DNA from: DATBRC01 sp036560485
GTDB taxonomy: Bacteria > Pseudomonadota > Gammaproteobacteria > Burkholderiales > Burkholderiaceae_D
DNA length: 64,000 bases
Direction of reading: 5' to 3'
Assembly (NCBI GenBank): GCA_036560485.1
Contig: DATBRC010000053.1
Span: 1 to 64,000 of the forward strand
The notes under the pieces are model-generated. The model saw nothing but the letters and a program-made list of their open reading frames with translations. It was not told the DNA's origin and did not search any database. Position 1 is the stretch's first letter. Each line of letters begins with the position of its first letter. Shown here piece after piece: positions 1-8,709 of the stretch. The translations under genes were made by a program, and so were the position numbers.

Positions 1-95
1 AGACGGAAGTTGAACTGAAAGAAGTTATTCAAGATGCGTCCGGCGAATGGGTCGAGCGTAAAGCCAAGTTAGAGTTGCAGGAGACCAAAAAATGA
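1..95 (+). CDS. pilP: Type IV pilus assembly protein PilP, C-terminal fragment
   Basis: The reading frame is open from the window edge to a TGA at 93-95 and gives about 30 residues ending in LELQETKK. It contains the GEWVERKAKLEL pattern typical of PilP C termini, where a beta strand of the homology region finishes. PilP is an inner-membrane lipoprotein that links the PilMNO platform to the PilQ secretin. The stop codon overlaps the pilQ start (ATGA), as expected for translational coupling within a pilMNOPQ operon whose first part lies outside the window. The identification rests on this short tail plus the neighbouring pilQ. Confidence 0.8.
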   Translation, partial: TEVELKEVIQDASGEWVERKAKLELQETKK

Positions 96-2257
96 TTACC
101 TTAAAACATCTATATAGAAACTCGACCAAAATGGCACACAAATCACTGAATGGTGTCGGCATAATTTGTATGCTGATATTTTGCGGTCATGTATTTGCAG
201 AAGAAAATACAATCGAATCGATTACTGCGAATCAGCAAGGTGCAAATGTCATCGTAAAAGTTTCTTTAAAGAGCCCCGTTTCAAATTCACCTTTGGGCTT
301 TTCCATTACAAGCCCGGCTCGCATTGCCCTAGATTTTGCTGGAACAAGCAATGGAACAGGGAAATCGGCACAAGACATTGGATTGGGCGATGTGCGTAAC
401 GTTAATGTAGTTCAAGCTGGAGAGCGTACACGGTTGGTATTTAATTTAAAGCGCGCATTAAATTATGCTTCAGCAATTGACGGCAATACGGTTGTGATAA
501 CAATAGATGGATCCGGCGGCGTGGCAACAGCGGTTAACGCATCTGGTTTGCCGGTTGCACAGGCGTCCAGCAGAGCTGCAGCTATCCAGGATATCCGGGA
601 TATTGATTTCCGTCGTGGTGCAAGTGGGGAAGGAAGAATTGTTGTTGATTTGCCGAATAACCAAATTGGTGTAGATGTGCGTCAACAAGGGAAGTCGATT
701 ATTGTTGATCTTATGAAAGCTGGATTGCCAGAAGTTTTGCGTAGGCGATTGGACGTTACTGATTTTGGCACGCCTGTCCAAACAGTAACCACGACACGGC
801 AAGGCGAAAACGTTCACCTGGTAATCGAACCCAAAGGTTTGTGGGAGCATAGCGCATACCAAAGCGATTCTCAATTGGTTATCGAAGTCAAACCTATCAA
901 GGAAGATCCAAACAAGCTAACGCAAGGTACACAAGGTTATAAAGGTGAGAAATTATCACTCAATTTTCAAAGTGTTGATGTGCGAGCTGTGTTGCAAGTT
1001 ATTGCCGATTTCACCGGATTGAATATTATTACCAGCGATACAGTCAGTGGTAATTTGACGTTGCGTCTTAAAGATGTGCCATGGGACCAAGCCCTTGATA
1101 TAGTGATGCAGGCTAAGGGACTTGATATGCGCAAAAATGGCTCGGTGTTGTGGATTGCGCCTAAGGATGAATTGTTAACAAAAGAAAAATTGGAATTAGA
1201 GCAGCGATCACAAATAGCCGAACTTGAACCCTTGCGGACAGAAACATTTCAATTAAATTATCAAAAGGCGGATGATTTTAAAAAATTATTAGACGCAGGC
1301 GGAACTGGTAAAAGTATGTTATCCAAGCGCGGGAGCGCCGTTATTGACTCAAGGACAAATCAGCTTTTTGTAACTGACATATCTTCAAAATTAGAAGATG
1401 TTCGGAGGTTGGTACAAAAAACGGATATAGCAAGCCGTCAGGTTTTGATAGAGGCTAGAATTGTCGAAGCTACAGATTCGTTTAGCAAAAATTTAGGTGC
1501 GAAATTAGGCTTTGGTGTTCAAAAATTAAGTAGTAATGGCAATAATATTGGTGAGGCCAGTGGAGTACAAACAGGTTCCATTGGTTCAGCAGGTGCGTCG
1601 GGACTTGCTCCAGGTTTGAACTCTACGGCATTGCAAACTGTAAATGGCAATTCTGTGAATTTGCCAGCGGGCGGTATTAATGGCAATCCAGCTGGTTCAG
1701 TAGCGCTCAGCTTGTTTAATGCAGCTGCAACGCGATTTATCAGTTTGGAACTATCAGCGCTCGAAGCCGATGGTAAAGGAAAGATTTTATCAAGTCCTCG
1801 CGTTGTAACTGCTAACCAGTTAAAAGCAATCATTGAGCAAGGTACCGAATTACCATATACCACCGCATCAAGCAGCGGAGCTACAACTATCTCTTTCCGT
1901 AAAGCAGTTCTAAAACTGGAAGTTACTCCACAAATTACACCGGACGGCAATATTGTTCTTGATGTGGATGTAAATAAGGATAGCGTTGGAGCGCCAATTT
2001 CATTTGGGGGTAGCACGGCAATTTCAATCGACACGAAACATGTTAATACACAAGTATTGATTGAAAATGGAGGTACGGTTGTTATCGGCGGAATTTACAC
2101 GCAGAATGAAAGTAACACAGTAACTAAAGTTCCTTTCCTTGGTGATATTCCTATCCTAGGCAATCTTTTCAAGACTACGGCTACGGTCGACAATAAAACG
2201 GAGTTGTTGATTTTCCTTACTCCCAAAATTATTAATGACAAGGTCGTTGCTAGATAA
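92..2257 (+). CDS. pilQ: Type IV pilus secretin PilQ
   Basis: This is the outer-membrane secretin through which type IV pili are extruded. The 721-residue protein starts with a signal peptide (hydrophobic stretch about 21-34, likely cleavage after VFA at 36). Two AMIN-type beta domains follow (about 40-140 and 165-270), which bind peptidoglycan in known PilQ proteins. An STN/N0 domain begins near residue 281 (LSLNFQSVDVRAVLQVIADF), then an N1/NolW-like domain (about 385-450). The secretin core runs from about 535 to 720 and includes ILSSPRVVTANQLKA and the terminal LLIFLTPKII. The ATG overlaps the pilP stop. Codon use is visibly AT-richer than in the following aroKB gene. Family assignment is secure. 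Confidence 0.97.
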   Translation: MITLKHLYRNSTKMAHKSLNGVGIICMLIFCGHVFAEENTIESITANQQGANVIVKVSLKSPVSNSPLGFSITSPARIALDFAGTSNGTGKSAQDIGLGDVRNVNVVQAGERTRLVFNLKRALNYASAIDGNTVVITIDGSGGVATAVNASGLPVAQASSRAAAIQDIRDIDFRRGASGEGRIVVDLPNNQIGVDVRQQGKSIIVDLMKAGLPEVLRRRLDVTDFGTPVQTVTTTRQGENVHLVIEPKGLWEHSAYQSDSQLVIEVKPIKEDPNKLTQGTQGYKGEKLSLNFQSVDVRAVLQVIADFTGLNIITSDTVSGNLTLRLKDVPWDQALDIVMQAKGLDMRKNGSVLWIAPKDELLTKEKLELEQRSQIAELEPLRTETFQLNYQKADDFKKLLDAGGTGKSMLSKRGSAVIDSRTNQLFVTDISSKLEDVRRLVQKTDIASRQVLIEARIVEATDSFSKNLGAKLGFGVQKLSSNGNNIGEASGVQTGSIGSAGASGLAPGLNSTALQTVNGNSVNLPAGGINGNPAGSVALSLFNAAATRFISLELSALEADGKGKILSSPRVVTANQLKAIIEQGTELPYTTASSSGATTISFRKAVLKLEVTPQITPDGNIVLDVDVNKDSVGAPISFGGSTAISIDTKHVNTQVLIENGGTVVIGGIYTQNESNTVTKVPFLGDIPILGNLFKTTATVDNKTELLIFLTPKIINDKVVAR

Positions 2258-2321
2258 AAAAGTTAAGATCGTTGTGTACTTAAACAGTATTTTTCTGAAT
2301 CAATGGAAGATATAGCGAAAA

Positions 2322-3989
2322 TTGTCTCGAAACATTTTTTTGGTAGGTTTAATGGGCTCGGGCAAGACCACTGTGGGTCGCGCCCTGGCCAAGAAACTCA
2401 ATAAGCGGTTTGTCGATTCCGATCATGAGATAGAGGCGCGCACCGGCGCCTCTATTCCATTGATCTTCGAGATAGAAGGTGAAGCCGGTTTTCGGCAACG
2501 CGAAATGGAAGTAATCCGCGAACTGACTTCCCAGCAGGATATTGTGTTGGCTACGGGCGGTGGCGCGATTATAAAACCCGAGAACCGCGACTATCTCAAA
2601 TCACGCGGCACAGTAATTTATCTGCGTGCCAGTGTCAGCAGCATCTTGCAGCGCACCAGCCACGACAAGAATCGTCCCTTACTTCAAACCGCTGATCCTC
2701 GTAAGCGCATTGAAGAACTCGCCGTAGAGCGTGAACCGTTTTATCTTGATGTGGCAGATATCATCATCGAAACGGGTCGGCCTAACGTACAATTATTGGT
2801 GCAAACTATTCTGACCAAGTTGGAAGAAATAGATGGCCGGCCAGCGAAATCCGACGCGGCAATTCCACAAAATAAATATGTAGAGCAGTCAATGATTCCA
2901 CAAACACATCCGATTACATTGCAGGTCGATTTGGGAGATCGTAGCTATCCGATTGCGATAGGACAAGCACTACTGTCGAATAAAGAAATGATTGGGCAAT
3001 ATATTGCGGGCTCACGCGTTGCAATCGTGACGAACACAACGGTTGGCCCGCTTTACTTGAAGCAGCTGACGCAAACGTTAGCGGCTATCGGCAAACAAGT
3101 AACGCCAATCGTACTGCCTGATGGCGAAGAGGAAAAAAACTGGGCGAACCTCATGCGGATATTTGATGTCTTGCTCGCCGAAAAATGCGATCGCAAGACT
3201 ACATTGATTGCATTGGGTGGTGGGGTTATTGGGGATATGACAGGTTTCGCTGCTTCTGCCTATATGCGTGGTGTTCCATTCGTCCAGGTACCGACAACTT
3301 TATTGTCACAAGTCGATTCTTCGGTAGGTGGCAAGACTGGCATCAATCACCCGTTGGGCAAAAACATGATTGGTGCTTTCTATCAACCTCAAGCAGTGAT
3401 CGCCGATACGGCAACGCTGGCAACTTTGCCTAAAGAAGAGCTTTCTGCCGGACTGGCAGAAGTCATCAAGCATGGTGCAATTATTGATGCGCAATTCTTT
3501 GAGTGGATCGAAACCAATATCGCCAAATTGGTGGCCAAAGATGCGCAAGCCTTAGCCTATGCAATTCAACGCTCATGCGAAATCAAGGCGGATGTCGTGC
3601 GGCAGGATGAGAAAGAAACCGGCTTGCGTGCGATACTCAATTTCGGCCATACTTTTGGACACGCAATAGAAGCGGGCTTGGGATATGGCAAGTGGTTGCA
3701 TGGTGAAGCTGTTGGATGCGGCATGGTGATGGCAGCCGATTTGTCGCAGCGCTTAGGATTTATTACTTCATCAGAAAAAATGCGTATTGTCGCTTTGGTA
3801 AAGGCTGCAGGCTTGCCTATTGTCGCGCCAGACCTTGGTCATGATCGCTGGCTGGAACTGATGCAGGTCGACAAAAAAAATGAAGGCGGCCAGATTAAAT
3901 TTATTTTACTTAAACCGCTCGGCACACCGATTATCACGACGGTGCCGAACGAGACTTTGCTGGCCACGCTTAAAGCCTGCGTCGGCTAG
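2322..3989 (+). CDS. aroKB: Bifunctional shikimate kinase / 3-dehydroquinate synthase AroKB
   Basis: One uninterrupted frame of 555 codons encodes two shikimate-pathway enzymes. Residues 1-170 are shikimate kinase, with Walker A GLMGSGKTT, the shikimate-binding DSDHEIE and FRQRE segments, and the ATGGGA loop. Residues from about 191 on are 3-dehydroquinate synthase, with the NAD-binding GGGVIGDMTGFAAS and the metal ligands in AEVIKHGAI and LNFGHTFGHAIE. A linker of roughly 20 residues joins them. The start is a TTG preceded by GGAAGA; the upstream ATG at 2303 is out of frame. An in-frame ATG at 2892 coincides with the usual AroB N terminus, so separate AroB could also be made. The pilQ-aroKB order is typical of related bacteria. 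Confidence 0.95.
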   Translation: MSRNIFLVGLMGSGKTTVGRALAKKLNKRFVDSDHEIEARTGASIPLIFEIEGEAGFRQREMEVIRELTSQQDIVLATGGGAIIKPENRDYLKSRGTVIYLRASVSSILQRTSHDKNRPLLQTADPRKRIEELAVEREPFYLDVADIIIETGRPNVQLLVQTILTKLEEIDGRPAKSDAAIPQNKYVEQSMIPQTHPITLQVDLGDRSYPIAIGQALLSNKEMIGQYIAGSRVAIVTNTTVGPLYLKQLTQTLAAIGKQVTPIVLPDGEEEKNWANLMRIFDVLLAEKCDRKTTLIALGGGVIGDMTGFAASAYMRGVPFVQVPTTLLSQVDSSVGGKTGINHPLGKNMIGAFYQPQAVIADTATLATLPKEELSAGLAEVIKHGAIIDAQFFEWIETNIAKLVAKDAQALAYAIQRSCEIKADVVRQDEKETGLRAILNFGHTFGHAIEAGLGYGKWLHGEAVGCGMVMAADLSQRLGFITSSEKMRIVALVKAAGLPIVAPDLGHDRWLELMQVDKKNEGGQIKFILLKPLGTPIITTVPNETLLATLKACVG

Positions 3990-4108
3990 CAATTTTGTGG
4001 TTGGATGGTGGGATAGATCAGCGGAAAATACAGTGCGCCTAATGACACATGAACGATATATTCCGTTAGACATCTATCTTTTTCAGCATCTGTATGCGTG
4101 GGCTTCAA

Positions 4109-5239
4109 ATGGACCTTGAGTCATATCTCGCGCCGTATGCGTCGCATTCATCTGCATCACGCGGACGCCGTTATGCGGAAGTGACCGCGCCTCCGCGCAC
4201 GGAATTTCAACGTGACCGCGACCGCATCATTCACTCGACAGCATTCCGTCGACTCGAATACAAGACGCAGGTATTCGTCAATCATGAAGGTGATCTTTTC
4301 CGTACACGCTTAACACACAGTATCGAAGTCGCACAAATCGCGCGCTCGATCGCACGCAATCTGAAATTGAATGAGGATTTGGTCGAGGCAATTTCACTTG
4401 CGCATGACTTGGGCCATACGCCGTTCGGCCATGCAGGCCAGGATGCGCTCAATGCCTGCATGCAAGCGTATGGCGGCTTTGAACATAACTTGCAAAGCCT
4501 GCGCGTTGTCGACTCGCTGGAAGAGCGTTACGGTGCATTTGATGGTTTGAATCTGACGTTTGAAACGCGCGAAGGCATACTCAAGCATTGCTCGCATGCC
4601 AATGCGCTTCAGCTTGGGGAAATTGGACGGCGCTTTATCGAGAAAAAACAGCCGACGCTGGAGGCGCAACTTGCCAATCTGGCAGACGAGATCGCGTACA
4701 ACAATCACGATATTGACGATGGCTTGCGTTCCGGATTGTTGACTCTCGCGCAATTGGATGAGATCGACTTTTTCGCGCAACATCATCGTGACGTCCAGAA
4801 AGAATATCCGAACATCAGTGGCAGGCGTGTTATCAGCGAAACGGTGCGGCGCATGATCAATGCATTGATTGTCGACTTGATCGACACGTCGCAACAGCAA
4901 ATTCAAAATGCGCAGTTAACATCGGTAGATGAAGTGCGCAATGCACTAACCTTGATTCGCTTCTCAGATGAGATGGGGGAACAGGCAGTGCAATTAAAAC
5001 GCTTTCTGCGGAAGAATTTGTATCAACACTATCAAGTCAACCGCATGACCAGCAAGGCGCGCCGTATTATCAGTGAACTATTTGACGCATTCATGCAAGA
5101 GCCGGGACTGCTGCCGCCGGATTATCAAGAATCGCGTGACGAAAAAGCAGCGCAAGCACGCAAGGTGGCAGACTATGTCGCAGGAATGACGGACCGGTAT
5201 GCGATGCGCGAGCATCGCCGTCTTTTCATGGTGGATTAA
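4109..5239 (+). CDS. dgt: Deoxyguanosinetriphosphate triphosphohydrolase-like protein
   Basis: An HD-superfamily phosphohydrolase predicted to cleave dNTPs to nucleosides and triphosphate. The metal-binding HD signature is clear: RLTHSIEVAQIARSIARNL, then AHDLGHTPFGHAG, and further on ANLADEIAYNNHDIDDG. From the ATG at 4109 the protein has 376 residues, a normal length for bacterial Dgt-like proteins. An ATG at 4094 would add MRGLQ but has no ribosome site. The gene follows aroKB on the same strand after a 119-bp gap. Its TAA stop lies inside the left end of the repeat element at 5234-5481, so its natural 3' end may have been altered by that element. Confidence 0.92.
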   Translation: MDLESYLAPYASHSSASRGRRYAEVTAPPRTEFQRDRDRIIHSTAFRRLEYKTQVFVNHEGDLFRTRLTHSIEVAQIARSIARNLKLNEDLVEAISLAHDLGHTPFGHAGQDALNACMQAYGGFEHNLQSLRVVDSLEERYGAFDGLNLTFETREGILKHCSHANALQLGEIGRRFIEKKQPTLEAQLANLADEIAYNNHDIDDGLRSGLLTLAQLDEIDFFAQHHRDVQKEYPNISGRRVISETVRRMINALIVDLIDTSQQQIQNAQLTSVDEVRNALTLIRFSDEMGEQAVQLKRFLRKNLYQHYQVNRMTSKARRIISELFDAFMQEPGLLPPDYQESRDEKAAQARKVADYVAGMTDRYAMREHRRLFMVD

Positions 5240-5481
5240 GAACCTATTCCAGTAGACCAAGTCGTCGCGGCGGGGTGCTTTGTGCACGGCACTGCGTTGC
5301 GGCTCCTTGCCATAGCTCGCTATGACGCGTCGCCACCCTTGCAGGGCGCCTATCCGCTTGCAAGCGGATACCGTTACGCAGGCGTGGAGCAATGCTCCCC
5401 GAAACCCCTGCTTCACCCTTGTTCCGCGCACAAATCACCTCCGCCGCAACTGACTTTGCCTACTGGAATAGGTTCTTAATC
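5234..5481. repeat. Palindromic repeat element E1 (248 bp, perfect 22-bp terminal inverted repeats)
   Basis: The ends GATTAAGAACCTATTCCAG... (5234-5255) and ...CTGGAATAGGTTCTTAATC (5460-5481) are perfect 22-bp inverted repeats. Imperfect pairing continues inwards (GCGGCGG, TTTGTGC blocks). Inside are a perfect 20-bp palindrome at 5351-5370, a GGAGC/GCTCC hairpin near 5386-5398 and a CATAGC/GCTATG hairpin at 5311-5324. It therefore looks like a multi-hairpin non-autonomous mobile or repeat element rather than a gene. The short frames across it have no recognisable product. The hairpin core (about 5300-5333) recurs in inverted orientation in the element at 44041-44310. The left end contains the dgt stop codon; TTAA or TA could be the duplicated target. 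Confidence 0.75.
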
Positions 5482-5496
5482 TGACCAAACCCGTGG

Positions 5497-6582
5497 TTAA
5501 CCCAAGTCGCGCAATGGGTGTACATAGGCTGGCCACGCCGGCACAAAAAATGCCGACACCATCTCAGGCGTCACATCATCCAGCGAAGCCGGCATCCATT
5601 TCGGCGCATTGTCTTTATCAATCACCATCGCCCGGATTCCTTCAAATGCCTCGCCACGTTCAAAGCAATGCCGAATCATGCTGCGCTCCATGCGCAGGCA
5701 ATCGGCAATCGTCATCAATGTACCGCGACGGATTTGTTCAAGCGTCACACACATCATTAATGGCGAGCGTGTCCGCATCAAAGCCAGCGCACTCCTTGCA
5801 AACAAACTGCTGTCATGCTCAAGTGACTGCATGATGTCAGGCACCGACGTACAGGAAAAATGCCGATCGATGGTATCGCGTTCGGTCATGAGCGTGCTTT
5901 CAACAGACTCGATCTGTGCAGTGAACGGTGCAGCAAATTCACGGATCGCAGCATGGATATCATCGAAAGCATTGGACGACAAAAAATCTCTCAGCGCCGG
6001 CAGCTCAACAGATGGTATGAAAACATCGGCAAGGTTCGCATGCAACGCATCCGCTGCACCGATCGTATCGCCGGTAATGCCAAGGTAGATGCCGATTTTT
6101 CCCGGCACGCGTGATAGAAAATAACTGCCTCCGACATCGGGGAAAATGCCGATATTCACTTCAGGCATTGCCATTCGGGTGCACTCGGTAACGATTCCGA
6201 TGCGCGAAGTAGCGATACTTTGCGCCAAGCCCATGCCGCCGCCCATTACCACGCCATCCATCACGGCTATATATGGCTTTGGGTAATGATGGATCAGATA
6301 GTTCAGCGCATACTCTTCGGTAAAAAAATCCTCCAGCAGCGCGCTACCTTGCTGTGGCGAAGCTTGGCCTGCCGTGTAAAAGAAGCGTATATCGCCACCG
6401 GCACAAAATCCTTTTTCATGAGCGCTTTGAATAACGACAGAAGTGATATCCGTATCATCCTTCCACAGCAACAGTGTTTGCGTGATGGCGCGAATCATAT
6501 CAAGCGACAATGAATTGAGCGCTTTAGGACGATTTAGATTGATGAAGCCAATACGATTATTGACGGCAACGTCGATACTCAT
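5497..6582 (-). CDS. Enoyl-CoA hydratase/isomerase family protein, 3-hydroxyisobutyryl-CoA hydrolase type
   Basis: A crotonase-fold protein of 361 residues. The oxyanion-hole segments GFCAGGDIR (about 59-67) and VMGGGMGLAQ (about 111-120) are present. They are followed by MPEVNIGIFPDVGGSYFLSRVPG, the form typical of the ECH_2/3-hydroxyisobutyryl-CoA hydrolase branch. The length, greater than that of a simple enoyl-CoA hydratase (about 260), supports this branch. The expected reaction is hydrolysis of 3-hydroxyisobutyryl-CoA in valine breakdown. No other valine-degradation gene is nearby, so the substrate is inferred. It lies downstream of hpf on the same strand after a 177-bp gap containing the hpf terminator, so it is probably transcribed separately. 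Confidence 0.85.
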   Translation of the reverse strand: MSIDVAVNNRIGFINLNRPKALNSLSLDMIRAITQTLLLWKDDTDITSVVIQSAHEKGFCAGGDIRFFYTAGQASPQQGSALLEDFFTEEYALNYLIHHYPKPYIAVMDGVVMGGGMGLAQSIATSRIGIVTECTRMAMPEVNIGIFPDVGGSYFLSRVPGKIGIYLGITGDTIGAADALHANLADVFIPSVELPALRDFLSSNAFDDIHAAIREFAAPFTAQIESVESTLMTERDTIDRHFSCTSVPDIMQSLEHDSSLFARSALALMRTRSPLMMCVTLEQIRRGTLMTIADCLRMERSMIRHCFERGEAFEGIRAMVIDKDNAPKWMPASLDDVTPEMVSAFFVPAWPAYVHPLRDLG

Positions 6583-6695
6583 GATGGAATATGCGTGTAT
6601 GTGAGAAGGATATTGTAGCGATTAGTTTTTGTTCGTGTGATATCGGCTGCAGCGAAAACCAATTATTGTGATATTTATCGTGACTACCAATAAGA

Positions 6696-6717
6696 AAGGG
6701 CGCTTGTGTGCGCCCTT
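6696..6717 (-). terminator. Terminator downstream of hpf
   Basis: An 8-bp perfect stem AAGGGCGC/GCGCCCTT with a 6-nt loop, followed on the minus strand by the T-rich run TTCTTATT. It sits 43 bp after the hpf stop. A second hairpin, TTTGCTGA/TCAGCAAA (6724-6745), lies between it and the stop. The arrangement suggests the end of the kdsD-to-hpf transcript. Confidence 0.65.
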
Positions 6718-6759
6718 CATTTGTTTGCTGAGGTGACTCAGCAAATTTAACCGACAAAT

Positions 6760-7119
6760 TTAAGTTGTGGCTGCCGTTGCGTTGGCTGGCTCCGGAAAGT
6801 GTTTGATCGCCATATGCTGATGATCTTGCATTTTTGTTTTGTATTTGATGACTTGACGATCAAGCTTATCGATCAATGTATCGATAGCGGCATACAAATC
6901 CTGCGAGATACTTTCTACATGCAGATCTTTTCCTCTGACATGCAAATTGATTTCAGCTTTCTGTCGTTTTTCTTTTTCGGGGAGCTTATCGACGGTCAGA
7001 ATAACCGCGATATCAATGACATGGTCGAAATGGCGTTGAATTCGTTCTAGCTTGCTTTGTACATAATCGCGGATGGCGGGGGTCAGTTCGAGGTGATGTC
7101 CACTGATGGTGAGATTCAT
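6760..7119 (-). CDS. hpf: Ribosome hibernation promoting factor
   Basis: A small (119-residue) HPF/YfiA-family protein that binds the 30S decoding region and promotes ribosome dimerisation in stationary phase. The first ~100 residues carry the family pattern MNLTISGHHLELTPAIRDYV and the conserved NLHVRGKDLHVE strand, then the helix DLYAAIDTLIDKLDRQVIKYK. It is the short form, without the C-terminal dimerisation domain of long HPF. Its position directly after rpoN is the classic proteobacterial arrangement (formerly ORF95/yhbH). Confidence 0.95.
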   Translation of the reverse strand: MNLTISGHHLELTPAIRDYVQSKLERIQRHFDHVIDIAVILTVDKLPEKEKRQKAEINLHVRGKDLHVESISQDLYAAIDTLIDKLDRQVIKYKTKMQDHQHMAIKHFPEPANATAATT

Positions 7120-7217
7120 ACAGCGCTCCTAAGGATAAAGTCACTGGAGGTTCACAACACGCTTTGCAGATGCACGCGCTACGGGAACACAGCAACAGAC
7201 AACAACACTACAAAAAA

Positions 7218-8690
7218 TTACAAAGACTTGCGCAGATTTACCGGAGGGATTTTCAAAGCTTCACGGTATTTGGCCACGGTGCGCCGTGCAACCACCATGC
7301 CTTGCTCTCCCAGCATCTCTGCTAATTTGCTATCTGAGAATGGTGTCTTGGGGTCTTCTGCTCCTATCAATTGTTTAATCAATGCCCGTATCGCCGTCGA
7401 AGAAGCTTCACCACCAGCCTCTGTAGCGACGTGGCTGCCGAAAAAATATTTTAGTTCAAACATTCCATGCGGGGTCAGCATGTATTTTTGAGTCGTCACA
7501 CGAGAAATAGTACTCTCATGTAAACCTAGTGTATCAGCTATTTCACGCAACACAAGAGGGCGCATCGCGACAGCACCATGCGAAAAAAAGTTACGTTGAC
7601 GTTCGACAATGGCTTGTGCAACGCGCAATATCGTGTCGAAGCGTTGACGCATGTTTTTGATGAGCCATTTAGCCTCTTGCAGCTGAGAAGTAAGTGACCC
7701 CTCACCTTTGCTTTGCTTCAGAATATTGGCGTACATGGCATTGACGCGCAGGCGAGGCATCACGTCATGATTAAGGTTAACTTGCCAACCATTTTTTGTA
7801 CGTTTGACAATGACATCCGGCACCACGTAGTCCGAGCTTCCAGCAGAGAAAATTGCACCCGGATGCGGATTGCATTGTTTGATGACAACTTGCGCTTCGC
7901 GCAAATCTTCATCGTCACAATCAAGAACTTTTTTAAGCTTGTTAAAGTCGCGCTGCGCGAACAAGCCAAGGTGGTTTTCGACAATCGCCAAAGCCAACCG
8001 ACGCGTGACAAAAGGGACATCGCGAAAAGCCTTGATTTGCAGCGCCAGGCATTCCGCTGCATTGCGAGCGCCGACACCCGCAGGGTCGAAACTCTGGATC
8101 AATTTCAAGGCCATCGATAATTCTTCAATCTCGATTTCCAATTCTTCCGGCAAGCGCGCATGGATTTCCTCAAGCGGCTCTTCCAGGTAGCCGTTTTCAT
8201 CTAGTGCATCGATGATCAACTCGACCAACGCGCGGTCGCGCAACTCGCTGCACGTTACGCGCATCTGTTCAAGCAAGTGATCGCGCAACGTGCAATCCTG
8301 CGCTTCCAGCTGCGGCTTCGCGTCATCGTCTTCCGGCGCTTTCGAGGTGCGCGCCACATCGTCGAAGCTCCAGTCCGCATCGCTGGAAGAAGCGGTATCC
8401 GGGACTTCAGATGACTCGAATGATCCATCCATCTCGGTCGTTGTTGGCGTATCTTCGGCAGCGGATTTGTCAGCGCTTGTTCCGGCTGCGCTGATTGCGC
8501 CATCCGCTAACAAGCGCACTGAATGATCAAGCGGATCATCCAGCCTTTCCAGCAGCGGATTGTCAGATAAAATTTGCTCCAGCTCTTGATGCAGCTCAAG
8601 CGTCGACAACTGCAGCAAGCGAATCGATTGCTGCAGTTGCGGTGTCAGCGCAAGATGCTGTGAGGTGCGAAGTTGGAGGGATTGTTTCAT
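7218..8690 (-). CDS. rpoN: RNA polymerase sigma-54 factor RpoN
   Basis: The alternative sigma factor for activator-dependent promoters. From the ATG at 8688-8690 it has 490 residues. Region I, glutamine/leucine-rich, is seen in LQLRTSQHLALTPQLQQSIRLLQLS. An acidic variable region II follows (about 60-130), then the core-binding region, a helix-turn-helix (ADTLGLHESTISRVTTQKYM) and the diagnostic RpoN box ARRTVAKYRE near the C terminus. The frame stays open a further 53 codons upstream, but those residues look like lptB antisense-type sequence and the gene start is fixed by the family N terminus. It lies 19 bp downstream of lptB and 98 bp before hpf, in the same operon. Confidence 0.97.
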   Translation of the reverse strand: MKQSLQLRTSQHLALTPQLQQSIRLLQLSTLELHQELEQILSDNPLLERLDDPLDHSVRLLADGAISAAGTSADKSAAEDTPTTTEMDGSFESSEVPDTASSSDADWSFDDVARTSKAPEDDDAKPQLEAQDCTLRDHLLEQMRVTCSELRDRALVELIIDALDENGYLEEPLEEIHARLPEELEIEIEELSMALKLIQSFDPAGVGARNAAECLALQIKAFRDVPFVTRRLALAIVENHLGLFAQRDFNKLKKVLDCDDEDLREAQVVIKQCNPHPGAIFSAGSSDYVVPDVIVKRTKNGWQVNLNHDVMPRLRVNAMYANILKQSKGEGSLTSQLQEAKWLIKNMRQRFDTILRVAQAIVERQRNFFSHGAVAMRPLVLREIADTLGLHESTISRVTTQKYMLTPHGMFELKYFFGSHVATEAGGEASSTAIRALIKQLIGAEDPKTPFSDSKLAEMLGEQGMVVARRTVAKYREALKIPPVNLRKSL

Positions 8691-8709
8691 GATTGATCGA
8701 ATTGTTCCG

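Noticed and set aside
5244..5479. Short open frames on both strands within the 5.2-5.5 kb gap
   Set aside because: They are by-products of a palindromic element; the translations are low-complexity and unlike any protein.
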